Source: Lachnospiraceae bacterium (GTDB taxonomy: Bacteria > Bacillota > Clostridia > Lachnospirales > Lachnospiraceae). Taken from it: 64,000 bases of DNA. The notes under the pieces were generated by a model. That model saw only the letters and a list, made by a program, of their open reading frames with translations, searched no databases and was not told the origin of the DNA. The position numbers were made by a program, and so were the translations under genes. The stretch is taken from contig JAFSLV010000038.1 of assembly GCA_017448245.1 (NCBI GenBank), positions 1-64,000 of the forward strand, in the 5' to 3' direction. This document shows, one piece after another, positions 26,426 through 35,813 of this stretch. The number at the start of each line of letters is the position of its first letter. The stretch's first letter is position 1.

Positions 26426-28456
26426 CTATGACTGCGGTTTGTTTTGCTGCTGCTGTGCTTCCTCGAGCGCCTTCAGGGCCTTTTTGACCTTGTTGTCCTT
26501 GGAGATCTGCGCGATCTCCTGCTGTTTGATCGCCTGCAGCGTGCGCTCGTTCTTTTTGCGCGCGTTCTCGATCGGCTGGCGCAGTGCCTTCATGGCCTGT
26601 TCCGCGGTCTTTGGCGCGGCGGTTTTTGCGCCTGTCTGCGCCCTGGCCTGTGCCGGCGAAGGCGGTACGGGGGTCGCCGACTGTGCGGCGGCGAGCAGTG
26701 CTTCGTTTGCGGAAGGCGTCTCCTGCGGCTCCTTTTTGATCTCTTCTCCGCGCATTTTGGCCAGCGTCTCTTCCACCATCTGTGCCACCTTGACCTCGGT
26801 GGAATCCGCCCTGGTCATCATGTCGGCTTTTCTCGCCGCCTTGTGCGACTGCTTCATCGCATACATGCGCTCGTCGGCGATCAGATACAGCTCATGCGCC
26901 GTCTTTTCGTCATCCTCCCGGATGCAATAGCCGTAGGAGCAGCGGTGATTGATATGTTTTTCCTTGCGGTCGAGCGCAATGAGCCGCTGTTCCATCTTTT
27001 CGAGGCACCGTTTGACCTCCGTCTCCGGCACGTTCTCCATGATCACGCAGAATTCGTCACCGCCGATTCTGGACAGGAAGTACTTGTCCGTAAAGGACTC
27101 GGTCAGTGCCCTGGCAAATCCCTTGATGAGCTTGTCGCCCGCCTGATGTCCCTGGGAATCATTGATGGCCTTGAGTCCGTCGAGATCCATCGAGATCACG
27201 CAGTACGGCTCTGTACTCTCTGCGAGCTGTTTCATCTTTTCGTCCCAGCCCGCACGGTTATAGAGTGCCGTCAGCGGATCCTCGTACGCCACGCGGTAGA
27301 GCAGCTCGTTTTCGCTGTGCGCCGAATGCGCTTCCGAGATGATGGTATAGTAGCGGAACATCTGCGAGGTCAGATAGAGCGCCACCACGGCCGGCAGAAC
27401 AAACCGCAGATAAACGCCGAGCGATCGCCCCGTCAGCAGATCGATCTCATAAAAGATACTGCCGCACAGCACGGTCAGACTTAAGGAGACCACGCCGAGC
27501 AGCTGCATCGAGGACGGGGAAAAGGTGCGGTCATCCACATAATCCTCATAGGCAAGCACCACGGGCGTGACCATGGCGAGGATCATCAGCAGGAGGAAGG
27601 GGATCATCAGATGATCTCCGCTGACATTGTCCATGATATGCAACAGGAAAAAGAAGACTCCGAGTGCGCTGCCCGAGCCCGCCAGAAGATGCAGTACCTT
27701 TTTCGGCATCATCTTGGGCATCTTTTTGGGCAGAAGCATCAGGTAGCCGTACATCAGCGGCAGCATCAGAAAGGCACAGGCCGTGACATGACGGTGCCTG
27801 AAAATCAATGCGAGGATGAACAGTCCCGTGACCGACGCCATCATGCTGGCCGGGACCTGCGTTTCAAATTTGCGTAAGCGGAAATAAAACAGCATCATCG
27901 TCAGAAGCGACAACGCACCGTACAGCACGAGAAAGCCGCCCGCGAAGAACGCACCCGCCACGGGAATCCCGACACTGCGCGTCACCGCGTCATATTCCCC
28001 GAGCAGAGGACTCGTCATATCAAAGGACACACCGTCACTGACCGCACGCAGGCGGATCGTGAGGAGCCGTTCCCTGTAGTCCCTGCCGCAGGGAACGATG
28101 TGGGTGTATGTGCGGCCCTGAAGTGCCGCGTCACTGCTCTCATAGATCTTTACGCCGTCGATCTCAGCCTCGGCGCTCCACCCCCTGGTATCAAAGGTGA
28201 CACCCGCAAAGATCTCCTCCCCGGCATCCGGCAGCAGATGCGAGAGCTCGATTTCGTCATGACGCAACACCTTTTCCGTCAATAATCCGGAAACCTCGGA
28301 CAGCTCCGCATTGTGATAGACTTCCCCGTTGATCGTCACATCGTAACCGCTCACGAGATACACCGTCTCCTCTTTTTGCAGGGGACGGGCCAGAATATAG
28401 AGCGCGGCCATCAGCGCATATCCGATGAGAAACGTCAGTGCTCTTTTAGTCATCAC
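26426..28456 (-). CDS. Membrane GGDEF diguanylate cyclase with extracytoplasmic sensor
   Basis: About 676 aa. An N-terminal helix (8-24), an extracytoplasmic region to about 175, then six or seven membrane helices to about 375, a GGDEF domain (about 385-545) with an intact RIGGDEFCVIM active site, and a C-terminal tail of about 130 residues rich in Ala, Glu, Lys and Gln, probably coiled. No RxxD inhibitory site lies five residues before GGDEF, so product inhibition may be absent. The start is GTG 28456 or ATG 28453; GGAGG lies 8 nt before the GTG. The start overlaps the stop of the upstream GGDEF gene, so the two are coupled. Confidence 0.87.
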   Translation of the reverse strand: MMTKRALTFLIGYALMAALYILARPLQKEETVYLVSGYDVTINGEVYHNAELSEVSGLLTEKVLRHDEIELSHLLPDAGEEIFAGVTFDTRGWSAEAEIDGVKIYESSDAALQGRTYTHIVPCGRDYRERLLTIRLRAVSDGVSFDMTSPLLGEYDAVTRSVGIPVAGAFFAGGFLVLYGALSLLTMMLFYFRLRKFETQVPASMMASVTGLFILALIFRHRHVTACAFLMLPLMYGYLMLLPKKMPKMMPKKVLHLLAGSGSALGVFFFLLHIMDNVSGDHLMIPFLLLMILAMVTPVVLAYEDYVDDRTFSPSSMQLLGVVSLSLTVLCGSIFYEIDLLTGRSLGVYLRFVLPAVVALYLTSQMFRYYTIISEAHSAHSENELLYRVAYEDPLTALYNRAGWDEKMKQLAESTEPYCVISMDLDGLKAINDSQGHQAGDKLIKGFARALTESFTDKYFLSRIGGDEFCVIMENVPETEVKRCLEKMEQRLIALDRKEKHINHRCSYGYCIREDDEKTAHELYLIADERMYAMKQSHKAARKADMMTRADSTEVKVAQMVEETLAKMRGEEIKKEPQETPSANEALLAAAQSATPVPPSPAQARAQTGAKTAAPKTAEQAMKALRQPIENARKKNERTLQAIKQQEIAQISKDNKVKKALKALEEAQQQQNKPQS

Positions 28457-29975
28457 GTCCGTTTCCTCCGTTGCGCAGGTGGACCATGCGCTTCATCTCG
28501 TACATGCGTTCGTCGGCCAGGCGGTAGACGTCGTTGCTCTTGCGCGAACGCACCTCGGAAGAATGCGCGCAACCGTAGGAGGTCTCGTATTTGAACGCGC
28601 TCTTCGTACGGCTGAGCTTGTGCAACAGCACCGGCAGTCCGTCCGCCTTGTCGATGCCGGTTGCGGCATCGACATCCTTCATAATGACGACAAATTCGTC
28701 GCCGCCCATCCGGCCGATCAGATCGGCGTTTTTGAAATACGCGGCGAGAATCTGGGCAAAGCCCTTTAAGAAGCGGTCTCCCTCGGCATGTCCCAGGGTG
28801 TCGTTGATTTTTTTCAGGCCGTTGACATCGAAATTGATGATAAAGTAGGATTCATGGCCGGCATCCAGCTCCTTCAGGAACTGTTCGCAGTGGGTCCGGT
28901 TGGACTGTCCCGTGAGTGCGTCCGTATAGGCGATGCCGGCGAGCTTTAAGTGTCTTCTCGTCTCACCCAGATGCGCCGCCGCATAGAAATACAGGCTTTC
29001 GAGCAAGCCCCCTTCAAAGACGATGCATCCGATCATCAGTACCGTGATGCCGCCGGGGAGCGTACCGCGGATAAAAATCTGCAGCAGGGCGCAGACGATG
29101 ACGGCACAACATCCCGCCAACAGCGGAATATCGGAAAAATTGGTCGTGCTCGTTGCGCTTCTGGTCAGCGTGACCTCTCCCTTTTTGTACCGCCATGCAA
29201 AATCCAGCGCGATGCCGCAGATCCCCGCGGGCATCAGCACCGCACCGGCCGCAAGGCATCTGGCCTCAAGTGCCGCACTGTCCCACAAAATGCTGAATAC
29301 GTTGCTTGCCGCAAAGGCATAGAGACCCGCTCCGGCCGAAAACAGCGCACTGAACAGTATCCGCAGATTGCGCCGCAGGTATTTGGCGATAAATACGGAT
29401 ACGCCCAGAAGGATCAGTCCCTGAAGAAAGAAATGCGCACCGTACAGCGCACCGTACCCGTGCTGCAGAATCCTGCGCAGATACAGATCCGTGCGGTTGC
29501 CGATCGCGATCTCGGAGAGTTTGCGGAACGCGTCGTCTTTTGTTCCCGTAAAGACGAGCTGCAGCGTTTTGCCTCCATAGCCCTGGGGCAACGGGATATA
29601 GTGCCTCTCCGCGGGATAGGAACGTCCGAGCGACGCTTCGCCGTAGGAAAAGACCGGCTCGTCATCCAGATACACCCGCAGGGCACAATGCTCCGTCACG
29701 AGTGTCACGCAGGCGCCTTCCACCTCTTCTTGCGGCAGCTCATGGAGGAGCAGCATCGCTTCCCCCTCGTTCAGTGCCTCCTGCATGATATCCGGGGTGC
29801 GGACGTTGCTCCTGCTCTCCTCGTTGCGCTCCACGGTCCAGCCGTCGCTTAAGAGCGTCACCCGCTCCGGCACGTGCGGAATCAGCGCAGCATAGGCCAT
29901 CGGCAGGATCAGGGAAAGCCCCGCCAGTGCCGCCAGCCAGTATAAAAGAAACCGAATCAGACGAAAATATCTCAC
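28446..29975 (-). CDS. Membrane GGDEF diguanylate cyclase, second copy
   Basis: About 509 aa. N-terminal hydrophobic helix, an extracytoplasmic region to about 160 (LSDGWTVERNEESRSNV, YIPLPQGYGGKTLQLVF), about six membrane helices, then a GGDEF domain with GRMGGDEFVVIM. It resembles its downstream neighbour in layout and is probably a paralogue. No RxxD site (KNAD in that position). The open frame runs far upstream, antisense through hppA, which is an artefact. The start is taken as GTG 29975, 8 nt after an extended -10; ATG 29993 is the alternative but overlaps the -10 box and has no ribosome site. Confidence 0.82.
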   Translation of the reverse strand: MRYFRLIRFLLYWLAALAGLSLILPMAYAALIPHVPERVTLLSDGWTVERNEESRSNVRTPDIMQEALNEGEAMLLLHELPQEEVEGACVTLVTEHCALRVYLDDEPVFSYGEASLGRSYPAERHYIPLPQGYGGKTLQLVFTGTKDDAFRKLSEIAIGNRTDLYLRRILQHGYGALYGAHFFLQGLILLGVSVFIAKYLRRNLRILFSALFSAGAGLYAFAASNVFSILWDSAALEARCLAAGAVLMPAGICGIALDFAWRYKKGEVTLTRSATSTTNFSDIPLLAGCCAVIVCALLQIFIRGTLPGGITVLMIGCIVFEGGLLESLYFYAAAHLGETRRHLKLAGIAYTDALTGQSNRTHCEQFLKELDAGHESYFIINFDVNGLKKINDTLGHAEGDRFLKGFAQILAAYFKNADLIGRMGGDEFVVIMKDVDAATGIDKADGLPVLLHKLSRTKSAFKYETSYGCAHSSEVRSRKSNDVYRLADERMYEMKRMVHLRNGGNGRDD

Positions 29976-29983
29976 AATTATGA

Positions 29984-29992
29984 AGTATACCA
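29984..29992 (-). promoter_or_regulatory. Extended -10 of the GGDEF pair, next to the start codon
   Basis: Minus-strand TGG-TATACT; the hexamer ends 8 nt (TCATAATT) before the GTG at 29975. A transcript from here would exclude the upstream ATG at 29993 and start at or next to the GTG. Confidence 0.55.
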
Positions 29993-30086
29993 TAAATTTT
30001 ATTAAGATTATAGTAGACAAACGGAAAAGAAACTGGCAAAATAATATGATTGGAGAGGAAAAACTACTTTGCTGGAGGTAATGATT

Positions 30087-32096
30087 ATGGATCAACTGGC
30101 TTTCGCAGCCCCCGTACTTGCGTGTTTTGCGCTGCTGTTTGCCTTCTACCTGATTTCGAAGGTCTCGAAGCAGGACGCTGGCACGGACCGCATGAAGGAG
30201 ATTGCGGCATTCATCCATGAGGGGGCACGCGCCTTTCTGATGGCGGAATACAAGATTCTCGTCTACTTTATCGTTATCCTGTTTGTGCTGATCGGCCTGG
30301 GAATCGGCTGGGTCACTGCCGTCTGCTTCATCGTCGGCGCGCTGTTCTCGACGGCTGCCGGTTACATCGGCATGAACGTCGCCACCAAGGCCAATGTGCG
30401 TACCGCGGCGGCGGCCAAGGACAAGGGCATGAACGGTGCGCTTTCGGTGGCCTTTTCGGGCGGTGCCGTCATGGGCATGTGCGTCGTGGGCTTCGGTCTG
30501 CTGGGCGCAAGCGTCATCTATCTGGTAACCGGCAATCCGGACGTGCTCTCGGGTTTTTCCCTGGGCGCTTCCTCGATCGCCCTCTTTGCGCGTGTGGGCG
30601 GCGGTATCTATACCAAAGCCGCGGACGTCGGTGCGGACCTCGTCGGTAAGGTCGAGGCCGGTATCCCGGAAGACGATCCGCGCAACCCCGCCGTTATCGC
30701 CGACAACGTCGGTGACAACGTCGGCGACGTGGCCGGCATGGGCGCGGATCTTTTCGAGTCTTATGTGGGATCGATCGTCTCGGCGATCGCTCTGGGCGTC
30801 GTTGCTTATGAAGGAAACGGCGGCCTCTTCCCGCTTCTGATCGCGGGACTCGGCATCCTGTCCGGTATCATCGGATGCTTCTTTGTCCGGGGTGACGAAA
30901 ACAGCAATCCGCATAAGGCCCTCAAGGCAGGCTCCTATACCGCCTCCGTCCTTGTGGTCATCGGTTCGCTGGCGCTGAGCTATTTCTTCTTTGGTAATAT
31001 CAATGCGGCGATTGCCATCATCGCAGGCCTCATCGTCGGCCTGATCATCGGTATCGTGACCGAGATCTATACGTCCTCGGATTATCGCTTTGTCAAAAAG
31101 ATCGCACAGCAGTCGGAAACCGGCCCCGCAACCACGATCATTTCCGGTATTGCTGTCGGCATGCAGTCCTGTGCCATTCCGACGGTGCTGATCTCCGTCG
31201 GAATCATCGCCGCCTTTCTTTCGATGGGCGGCATGTCGGATGTCTCGAAGGGCCTCTTCGGTATCGCGCTTGCAGCGGTCGGCATGCTCTCGACCACCGG
31301 TATCACGGTGGCGGTCGACGCCTACGGCCCGATCGCCGATAACGCAGGCGGTATCGCGGAGATGAGCAAGCTCCCCGCGGATGTCCGCAAGATCACGGAC
31401 AAGCTGGATGCCGTCGGCAATACGACCGCCGCCATGGGCAAGGGCTTTGCGATCGGAAGCGCGGCACTCACGGCGCTCGCACTCTTCGTTTCCTATGCGC
31501 AGTCCGTTCAGCTCTTTGAACAGGGCATCAATCTGCTCGACTACAAGGTCATCGTGGGACTTCTGATCGGCGGTATGCTGCCCTTCATGTTCTCCGCGCT
31601 GACGATGGATTCGGTGAGTAAGGCCGCCAACAAGATGATCGAGGAGGTACGCAGACAGTTCCGCACCATCCCCGGAATCCTCGAAGGCACGGCCAAGCCG
31701 GATTACACAACCTGTGTCGCCATTTCCACACAGGCGGCTCTCCATGAGATGCTCGTTCCCGGTATCATGGCGGTGCTGGTCCCCCTGGCGGTGGGCTTTA
31801 TCCTCGGCACCACGGCACTCGGCGGGATGCTGGCGGGATCGCTCGTCACCGGTGTCATGCTCGCGATCTTCATGAGCAACTCGGGCGGTGCCTGGGACAA
31901 TGCAAAAAAATACGTGGAGGAAGGCAATCACGGAGGGAAAGGCTCCGAGACCCACTCCGCAACCGTTATCGGCGATACGGTCGGCGATCCCTTCAAGGAT
32001 ACCTCCGGCCCCTCGATCAATATCCTGATCAAGCTGATGACCGTGGTTTCTCTGGTGTTTGCGCCGTTGTTTCTTTCCATCGGCAGTCTCTTGTAA
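30087..32096 (+). CDS. hppA: Membrane-bound ion-pumping pyrophosphatase, K+-dependent type
   Basis: Hydrolyses cytoplasmic pyrophosphate and pumps H+ or Na+ across the membrane. 669 aa with about 16 membrane helices. The active-site loops are intact: [42 protein letters not shown] and the late [18 protein letters not shown]. The ionic-lock position in [10 protein letters not shown] carries Ala, the mark of the K+-dependent subfamily. Proton versus sodium pumping is not resolved by eye. Start at 30087 chosen because GGAGGT lies 8 nt upstream; TTG at 30069 and ATG at 30081 are poorer choices. Confidence 0.95.
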   Translation: MDQLAFAAPVLACFALLFAFYLISKVSKQDAGTDRMKEIAAFIHEGARAFLMAEYKILVYFIVILFVLIGLGIGWVTAVCFIVGALFSTAAGYIGMNVATKANVRTAAAAKDKGMNGALSVAFSGGAVMGMCVVGFGLLGASVIYLVTGNPDVLSGFSLGASSIALFARVGGGIYTKAADVGADLVGKVEAGIPEDDPRNPAVIADNVGDNVGDVAGMGADLFESYVGSIVSAIALGVVAYEGNGGLFPLLIAGLGILSGIIGCFFVRGDENSNPHKALKAGSYTASVLVVIGSLALSYFFFGNINAAIAIIAGLIVGLIIGIVTEIYTSSDYRFVKKIAQQSETGPATTIISGIAVGMQSCAIPTVLISVGIIAAFLSMGGMSDVSKGLFGIALAAVGMLSTTGITVAVDAYGPIADNAGGIAEMSKLPADVRKITDKLDAVGNTTAAMGKGFAIGSAALTALALFVSYAQSVQLFEQGINLLDYKVIVGLLIGGMLPFMFSALTMDSVSKAANKMIEEVRRQFRTIPGILEGTAKPDYTTCVAISTQAALHEMLVPGIMAVLVPLAVGFILGTTALGGMLAGSLVTGVMLAIFMSNSGGAWDNAKKYVEEGNHGGKGSETHSATVIGDTVGDPFKDTSGPSINILIKLMTVVSLVFAPLFLSIGSLL

Positions 32097-32119
32097 GATG
32101 ACAGAAAGGTCGGTGTTTT

Positions 32120-33034
32120 ATGAGTAAAACAGAATATGCAAAAGAGTTCCGGGGCATTATCGACAAAGCCAGGGGTAAAAAAATGCGTGTGGCGCTGGCA
32201 GGCGCCGATTGCGAGAATATCCTGCAGGGGCTTTTTGATGCCCAGGAGGACGGATTTGTCGAACCGATCCTGATCGGCAATTACAAAAAAATCCATGACA
32301 TGCTTGAACGTCTTTCGCTTACGGACCGCCAGTTTGACATGCAGCCGGTCACCAACGACACCAATGTCGTACAGTATGCGATCGAGATGGTCAGAAGCGG
32401 CGGTGCGGACTGCCTCATGCGCGGCTCCACGCAGACAAGAGACTTTCTGATGCCGGTCCTTAACAAGGCCAATCATCTGATCCGCGAGGATTCTCTCATC
32501 ACGCACGTCGTCGTATTAAAGGTGCCGCGCTTTGAAAAGTTGCTTGCGATCTCCGACGTCACGCTCCTGGTCGAGCCTTCGATCGAAGCAAGAAAGGGCG
32601 TCATCCGTAATATGGTACGCGCTTTAAAGGTCTTTGGTATCACGGAACCCAATATCGCGCTTCTCTCTCTCGTGGAGAAGCCGAGTTTTCACATGCGTGA
32701 CACCGTCGAGGCACAGACGATCGTCAACGATCATAAGGAGACGCCGATTGCCACCTGCAATCTGGTCGGCCCCATCACCTATGATCTGATCGTCAGCAAG
32801 GAGGCCGCCCGCCTCAAGGAATTTGACTGCCCGTATTGCGGTGAGTTCGACGGCATTGTCGTCCCGAACCTCATGAGCGGCAATCTCCTGGTCAAGGGCT
32901 TACAGATCAGCACCGGCGCCTTGGGTTGCGGCATCCTGATGGGCGCTACCGTTCCGATCGCGATCACCGGACGCTCCGACTCCAAGGAACAGGCCTATCT
33001 CTCTCTCGCGGCCTGCGCGGCGATGATGAACTGA
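32120..33034 (+). CDS. ptb: Phosphate butyryltransferase-family acyltransferase
   Basis: Interconverts acyl-CoA and acyl-phosphate, usually butyryl-CoA in clostridia. 304 aa, PTA/PTB fold: [36 protein letters not shown] and the C-terminal [23 protein letters not shown]. It lies 23 nt after hppA and ends at a strong terminator. No butyrate kinase gene follows, unlike the usual ptb-buk pair, so the substrate or partner may differ. Butyryl specificity is family-based. Confidence 0.82.
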   Translation: MSKTEYAKEFRGIIDKARGKKMRVALAGADCENILQGLFDAQEDGFVEPILIGNYKKIHDMLERLSLTDRQFDMQPVTNDTNVVQYAIEMVRSGGADCLMRGSTQTRDFLMPVLNKANHLIREDSLITHVVVLKVPRFEKLLAISDVTLLVEPSIEARKGVIRNMVRALKVFGITEPNIALLSLVEKPSFHMRDTVEAQTIVNDHKETPIATCNLVGPITYDLIVSKEAARLKEFDCPYCGEFDGIVVPNLMSGNLLVKGLQISTGALGCGILMGATVPIAITGRSDSKEQAYLSLAACAAMMN

Positions 33035-33065
33035 CGCCTTCTTTGCCTTACACACATGATATCCC

Positions 33066-33102
33066 AAAAAAGGTACTGCCTGTCCGACAGTACCTTTTTT
33101 TT
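33066..33102 (+). terminator. Terminator after hppA-ptb
   Basis: AAAAAAGGTACTG / CAGTACCTTTTTT, a 13-bp perfect stem with a 9-nt loop, then T-run. A/T-flanked on both sides, so it may also work on the minus strand. Confidence 0.93.
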
Positions 33103-33112
33103 GCCGTATATG

Positions 33113-33159
33113 CCAGGGGGGACGGTTCTCCTTGGCTTGTTTTCGGTCAAAAGGGACAG
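33113..33159. repeat. REP-like hairpin fragment with GGGACGGTTCTC motif
   Basis: CCAGGGGGGA-CGG-TTCTCCTTGG can fold as a 10-bp hairpin with several G-T pairs (33113-33135), followed 17 nt later by GGGACAG. GGGACGGTTCTC is familiar from REP-like dispersed elements of Clostridia. Only one copy is seen in this window, so its repeat nature is inferred. Confidence 0.35.
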
Positions 33160-33185
33160 ATCTCACAGGTTCGCTCACAATTTAA

Positions 33186-33214
33186 TTGACTTGCATCGTG
33201 ATTAGGCGTAAACT
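33186..33214 (+). promoter_or_regulatory. Promoter of the sodium/solute symporter gene
   Basis: -35 TTGACT (33186-33191), 17-bp spacer, -10 TAAACT (33209-33214). Predicted leader of about 95 nt before the ATG at 33317; no riboswitch fold recognised in it. Confidence 0.7.
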
Positions 33215-33316
33215 ATGTTTTGACACAGAAACACTTTATTGATTCAACGTGTTAAAGCGTTATTTGTATATACGATTCTGCTCAGCTTTGATGCAGGGAA
33301 TGAGAGGTATTCTAAC

Positions 33317-34873
33317 ATGGCAGTCAAAATCCTGATGCTGGTGGTATTTTTTGCGATCATGATCGGTGTGGGCCTCTACTGCCGCAAAAACGCGACCGAC
33401 GTCAACGGTTTTGTCCTGGGCGGCAGAAGTGTCGGCCCGTGGCTCACCGCCTTTGCCTACGGAACCTCCTATTTTTCCGCTGTTGTCTTTGTCGGCTACG
33501 CGGGACAGTTTGGCTGGCGCTTCGGGATCGCCGCGACCTGGGCCGGCATCGGCAATGCCCTGATCGGGTCGCTTGCCGCATGGATGCTGCTCGGACGCCG
33601 CACACGCATCATGACACAGCACCTGGACTCCAGGACGATGCCGGAGTTTTTTGAAAAGCGCTTCGGATCTTCTTCTTTGAAGCTCGCCGCAAGCGCCGTG
33701 ACCTTTGTTTTTCTGATTCCGTATACCGCGTCTTTATACAACGGCTTGTCGCGTCTCTTCGGCATGGCCTTTCATATCGATTATGCGGTCTGTGTCGTCG
33801 TGATGGCGGTGCTGACCGGGATCTACGTCATCGCCGGCGGCTACATGGCAACCGCCGTCAACGACTTTATCCAGGGGATCATCATGATCTTCGGGATCTG
33901 CGCCGTGATTTACGCGGTGCTGCGTTCACAGGGCGGCTTTATGGCGTCACTGGACGGTCTTGCGCGGATTACGGATGAAAGCGTGTCTTCGACTCCCGGC
34001 GTCTTTAACTCATTTTTCGGCCCGGACCCCGTCAATCTCCTGGGGGTCGTACTGCTGACGAGTCTCGGCACCTGGGGACTGCCGCAGATGGTGCAAAAGT
34101 TTTACGCGATCCGTTCCGAAAAGAGCGTCGAAACCGGCACGATCATCTCCACCTTTTTCGCCTTTATTATTGCCGGCGGATGCTATTTCCTCGGCGGCTT
34201 CGGCAGACTCTTTTCCGACCGTGTGGATGTCGCTAAGGAAGGATATGACGCCATTGTCCCGGCGATGCTCTCGGGGCTTCCGGATCTGTTGATTGCGATT
34301 GTCGTGATCCTGGTCCTCTCCGCTTCGATGTCGACGCTCTCTTCTCTTGTGCTGACGTCCTCTTCGACGCTTACGATCGATTTTATCAAGGGAAGTGTTG
34401 CCAAAGACATGGATGAGAAAAAACAGGTCTTACTCATGCGCGTGCTGATCGTCGTCTTTATCGCGATCTCCGTCGTTATCGCCCTCATCCAGTACAGAGG
34501 CTCCATCTCCTTTATCGCACAGCTCATGGGCGTGAGCTGGGGCGCACTTGCGGGTGCCTTCCTTGCGCCCTTCCTCTTCGGTCTCTACTGGAAGGGTACG
34601 ACAAAAGCCGCCTGCTGGATCTGCTTTTTGTTTTCGACAATCCTCATGCTCCTCAATATCTTTTTCAGACCGCAGTTTCCAACACTCCTGCAGTCGCCGA
34701 TCAATGCCGGCGCCTTCTGCATGATCGCGGGACTCATCATCGTGCCCGTCGTTTCGCTCATCACAAAGCGTCCCGACGGTACGCTCGTCGACGAGGCCTT
34801 CTCCTGCTACGAGCGCCGTGTCCTTGTCCCGCAGAGGGAGGCCCTGGGGGACGGCGACGGCGCGGAGTCGTAA
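33317..34873 (+). CDS. Sodium:solute symporter (SSS) family transporter
   Basis: 518-aa membrane protein with about 13 helices in the SSS (LeuT-fold) pattern: FVLGGRSVGPWLTAFAYGTSYFSAVVFVGY near residue 32, GTWGLPQMVQKFYAIRSEK near 253, and SASMSTLSSLVLTSSSTLTIDF near 335, which contains the Ser/Thr sodium-site region. Substrate (proline, pantothenate, sugar, carboxylate) cannot be told. The start at 33317 has GAGAGGT 8 nt upstream; the open frame to 33239 lies in the leader. A lone gene with its own promoter and terminator. Confidence 0.85.
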   Translation: MAVKILMLVVFFAIMIGVGLYCRKNATDVNGFVLGGRSVGPWLTAFAYGTSYFSAVVFVGYAGQFGWRFGIAATWAGIGNALIGSLAAWMLLGRRTRIMTQHLDSRTMPEFFEKRFGSSSLKLAASAVTFVFLIPYTASLYNGLSRLFGMAFHIDYAVCVVVMAVLTGIYVIAGGYMATAVNDFIQGIIMIFGICAVIYAVLRSQGGFMASLDGLARITDESVSSTPGVFNSFFGPDPVNLLGVVLLTSLGTWGLPQMVQKFYAIRSEKSVETGTIISTFFAFIIAGGCYFLGGFGRLFSDRVDVAKEGYDAIVPAMLSGLPDLLIAIVVILVLSASMSTLSSLVLTSSSTLTIDFIKGSVAKDMDEKKQVLLMRVLIVVFIAISVVIALIQYRGSISFIAQLMGVSWGALAGAFLAPFLFGLYWKGTTKAACWICFLFSTILMLLNIFFRPQFPTLLQSPINAGAFCMIAGLIIVPVVSLITKRPDGTLVDEAFSCYERRVLVPQREALGDGDGAES

Positions 34874-34876
34874 AAT

Positions 34877-34897
34877 CAAAAAAACAGGGGGCCTGTT
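34877..34897 (-). terminator. Minus-strand terminator for tetR-CPBP operon
   Basis: Read on minus: AACAGG-CCC-CCTGTT followed by a run of seven T. It sits beyond the plus-strand terminator of the symporter gene, so the two convergent units each have a stop. Confidence 0.6.
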
Positions 34898-34957
34898 GGG
34901 GCACCCTCCGTGAGGAAGATTCTTTGAGGAAGCAATCACCGGCGCAAAAGAATATGA

Positions 34958-34990
34958 AACCGGCGCGACCGCCATGGCCGCGCCGGTTTT
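34958..34990 (+). terminator. Hairpin terminator after the symporter gene
   Basis: AACCGGCGCG / CGCGCCGGTT, a 10-bp perfect GC-rich stem with an 11-nt loop, followed by TTGT. The T-run is short. Confidence 0.65.
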
Positions 34991-35054
34991 GTCACTTGGA
35001 TTTTGGGGGCAAAATCCGATGCTCGTTATGCGTGTGGACAGAAGCAATTCGAGA

Positions 35055-35813
35055 TTATTGCGGATCAGATACAGATCCCTTCTGCAAGTCTGCCTGGTTG
35101 ATCGCAGGCGTCTCTACACGCTTTGTTAAATACAGGCAGTATGCCGCGGATACGATGACGATCCCGATATGCAGGATCAAATTCACAAGCTGAGAGCCTT
35201 CGTCGGATGCGAATACAGAGGACACGTCGATGAAACTGTGCGCCAGGATCCCGGGCAGAAGGCTTCCGCTCTTGTAAAAAACAAACGTAAAGACAAAGCC
35301 GAGGGCAACCGCGAAGACCACCTGGGCGAGCGTCTCAACCAGATTATGTCCGGTAAACAGATTCACAATATGCCCGAGTCCGAAGGTGACGGAAGAGACA
35401 ATAACAGCCGCTTTGACGCTGCCGTCCTTCAGCATGGCCTTGAACAGGAAGCCGCGAAAAATCAGTTCCTCCGCAAATCCGACCAAAGCCATGGATACGG
35501 CGGCATAGATCAGTCCCGGTATCGGGTAATCCGGCGAAAAACCGCCGAAAAGATTCATGCAGGAAAGAAGCCACAGCGGGATGAACCACAGCATGGCCTT
35601 GCTGTTCTTCGCCCATCCGGCCAGGCCGTACTTTCCCATAAGCTCGTTCTTTTTCACAAACAGGAAAATCGCTGCGGATATCACGATCAGGCCCAGCATG
35701 TGCCACAGCGAATCGAGGCCGAAATTGTTTTGCAGCGTCCCCATGCCCACCGTGTAGATCACGATCCATAGGATCGCAAAGGTGATCTCGCTTTTTTCAT
35801 ACAGTTTCTTCAT
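35055..35813 (-). CDS. CPBP-family intramembrane metalloprotease
   Basis: 252-aa membrane protein of the CAAX protease/bacteriocin-processing (Abi) family. It has about eight hydrophobic segments and the three motifs: EELIFRG (Glu-Glu and Arg), FGLGH and LAHSFID. Family members cleave within membranes or give immunity to peptide bacteriocins. Start at 35813 (MKKLYEKSE), with AGGAGGAGAAGG upstream; it overlaps the tetR end by 17 nt. Being encoded with a TetR regulator suggests an inducible response, perhaps to a membrane-active compound (inference). Confidence 0.88.
   Translation of the reverse strand: MKKLYEKSEITFAILWIVIYTVGMGTLQNNFGLDSLWHMLGLIVISAAIFLFVKKNELMGKYGLAGWAKNSKAMLWFIPLWLLSCMNLFGGFSPDYPIPGLIYAAVSMALVGFAEELIFRGFLFKAMLKDGSVKAAVIVSSVTFGLGHIVNLFTGHNLVETLAQVVFAVALGFVFTFVFYKSGSLLPGILAHSFIDVSSVFASDEGSQLVNLILHIGIVIVSAAYCLYLTKRVETPAINQADLQKGSVSDPQ

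Noticed and set aside
26444..27484. Plus-strand 346-codon frame antisense to the first GGDEF gene
   Set aside because: Arg/Leu/His-rich shadow; GGDEF motif and membrane helices support the minus strand.
30000..31955. Open minus-strand frame running through hppA and fused to the second GGDEF gene (about 1169 codons in all)
   Set aside because: It is antisense to the well-conserved hppA and its sequence is His/Asp/Arg-rich junk; the true GGDEF start lies at about 29975.
33215..33316. Riboswitch in the symporter leader
   Set aside because: About 95 nt of leader but no recognisable conserved aptamer motif or following terminator hairpin.
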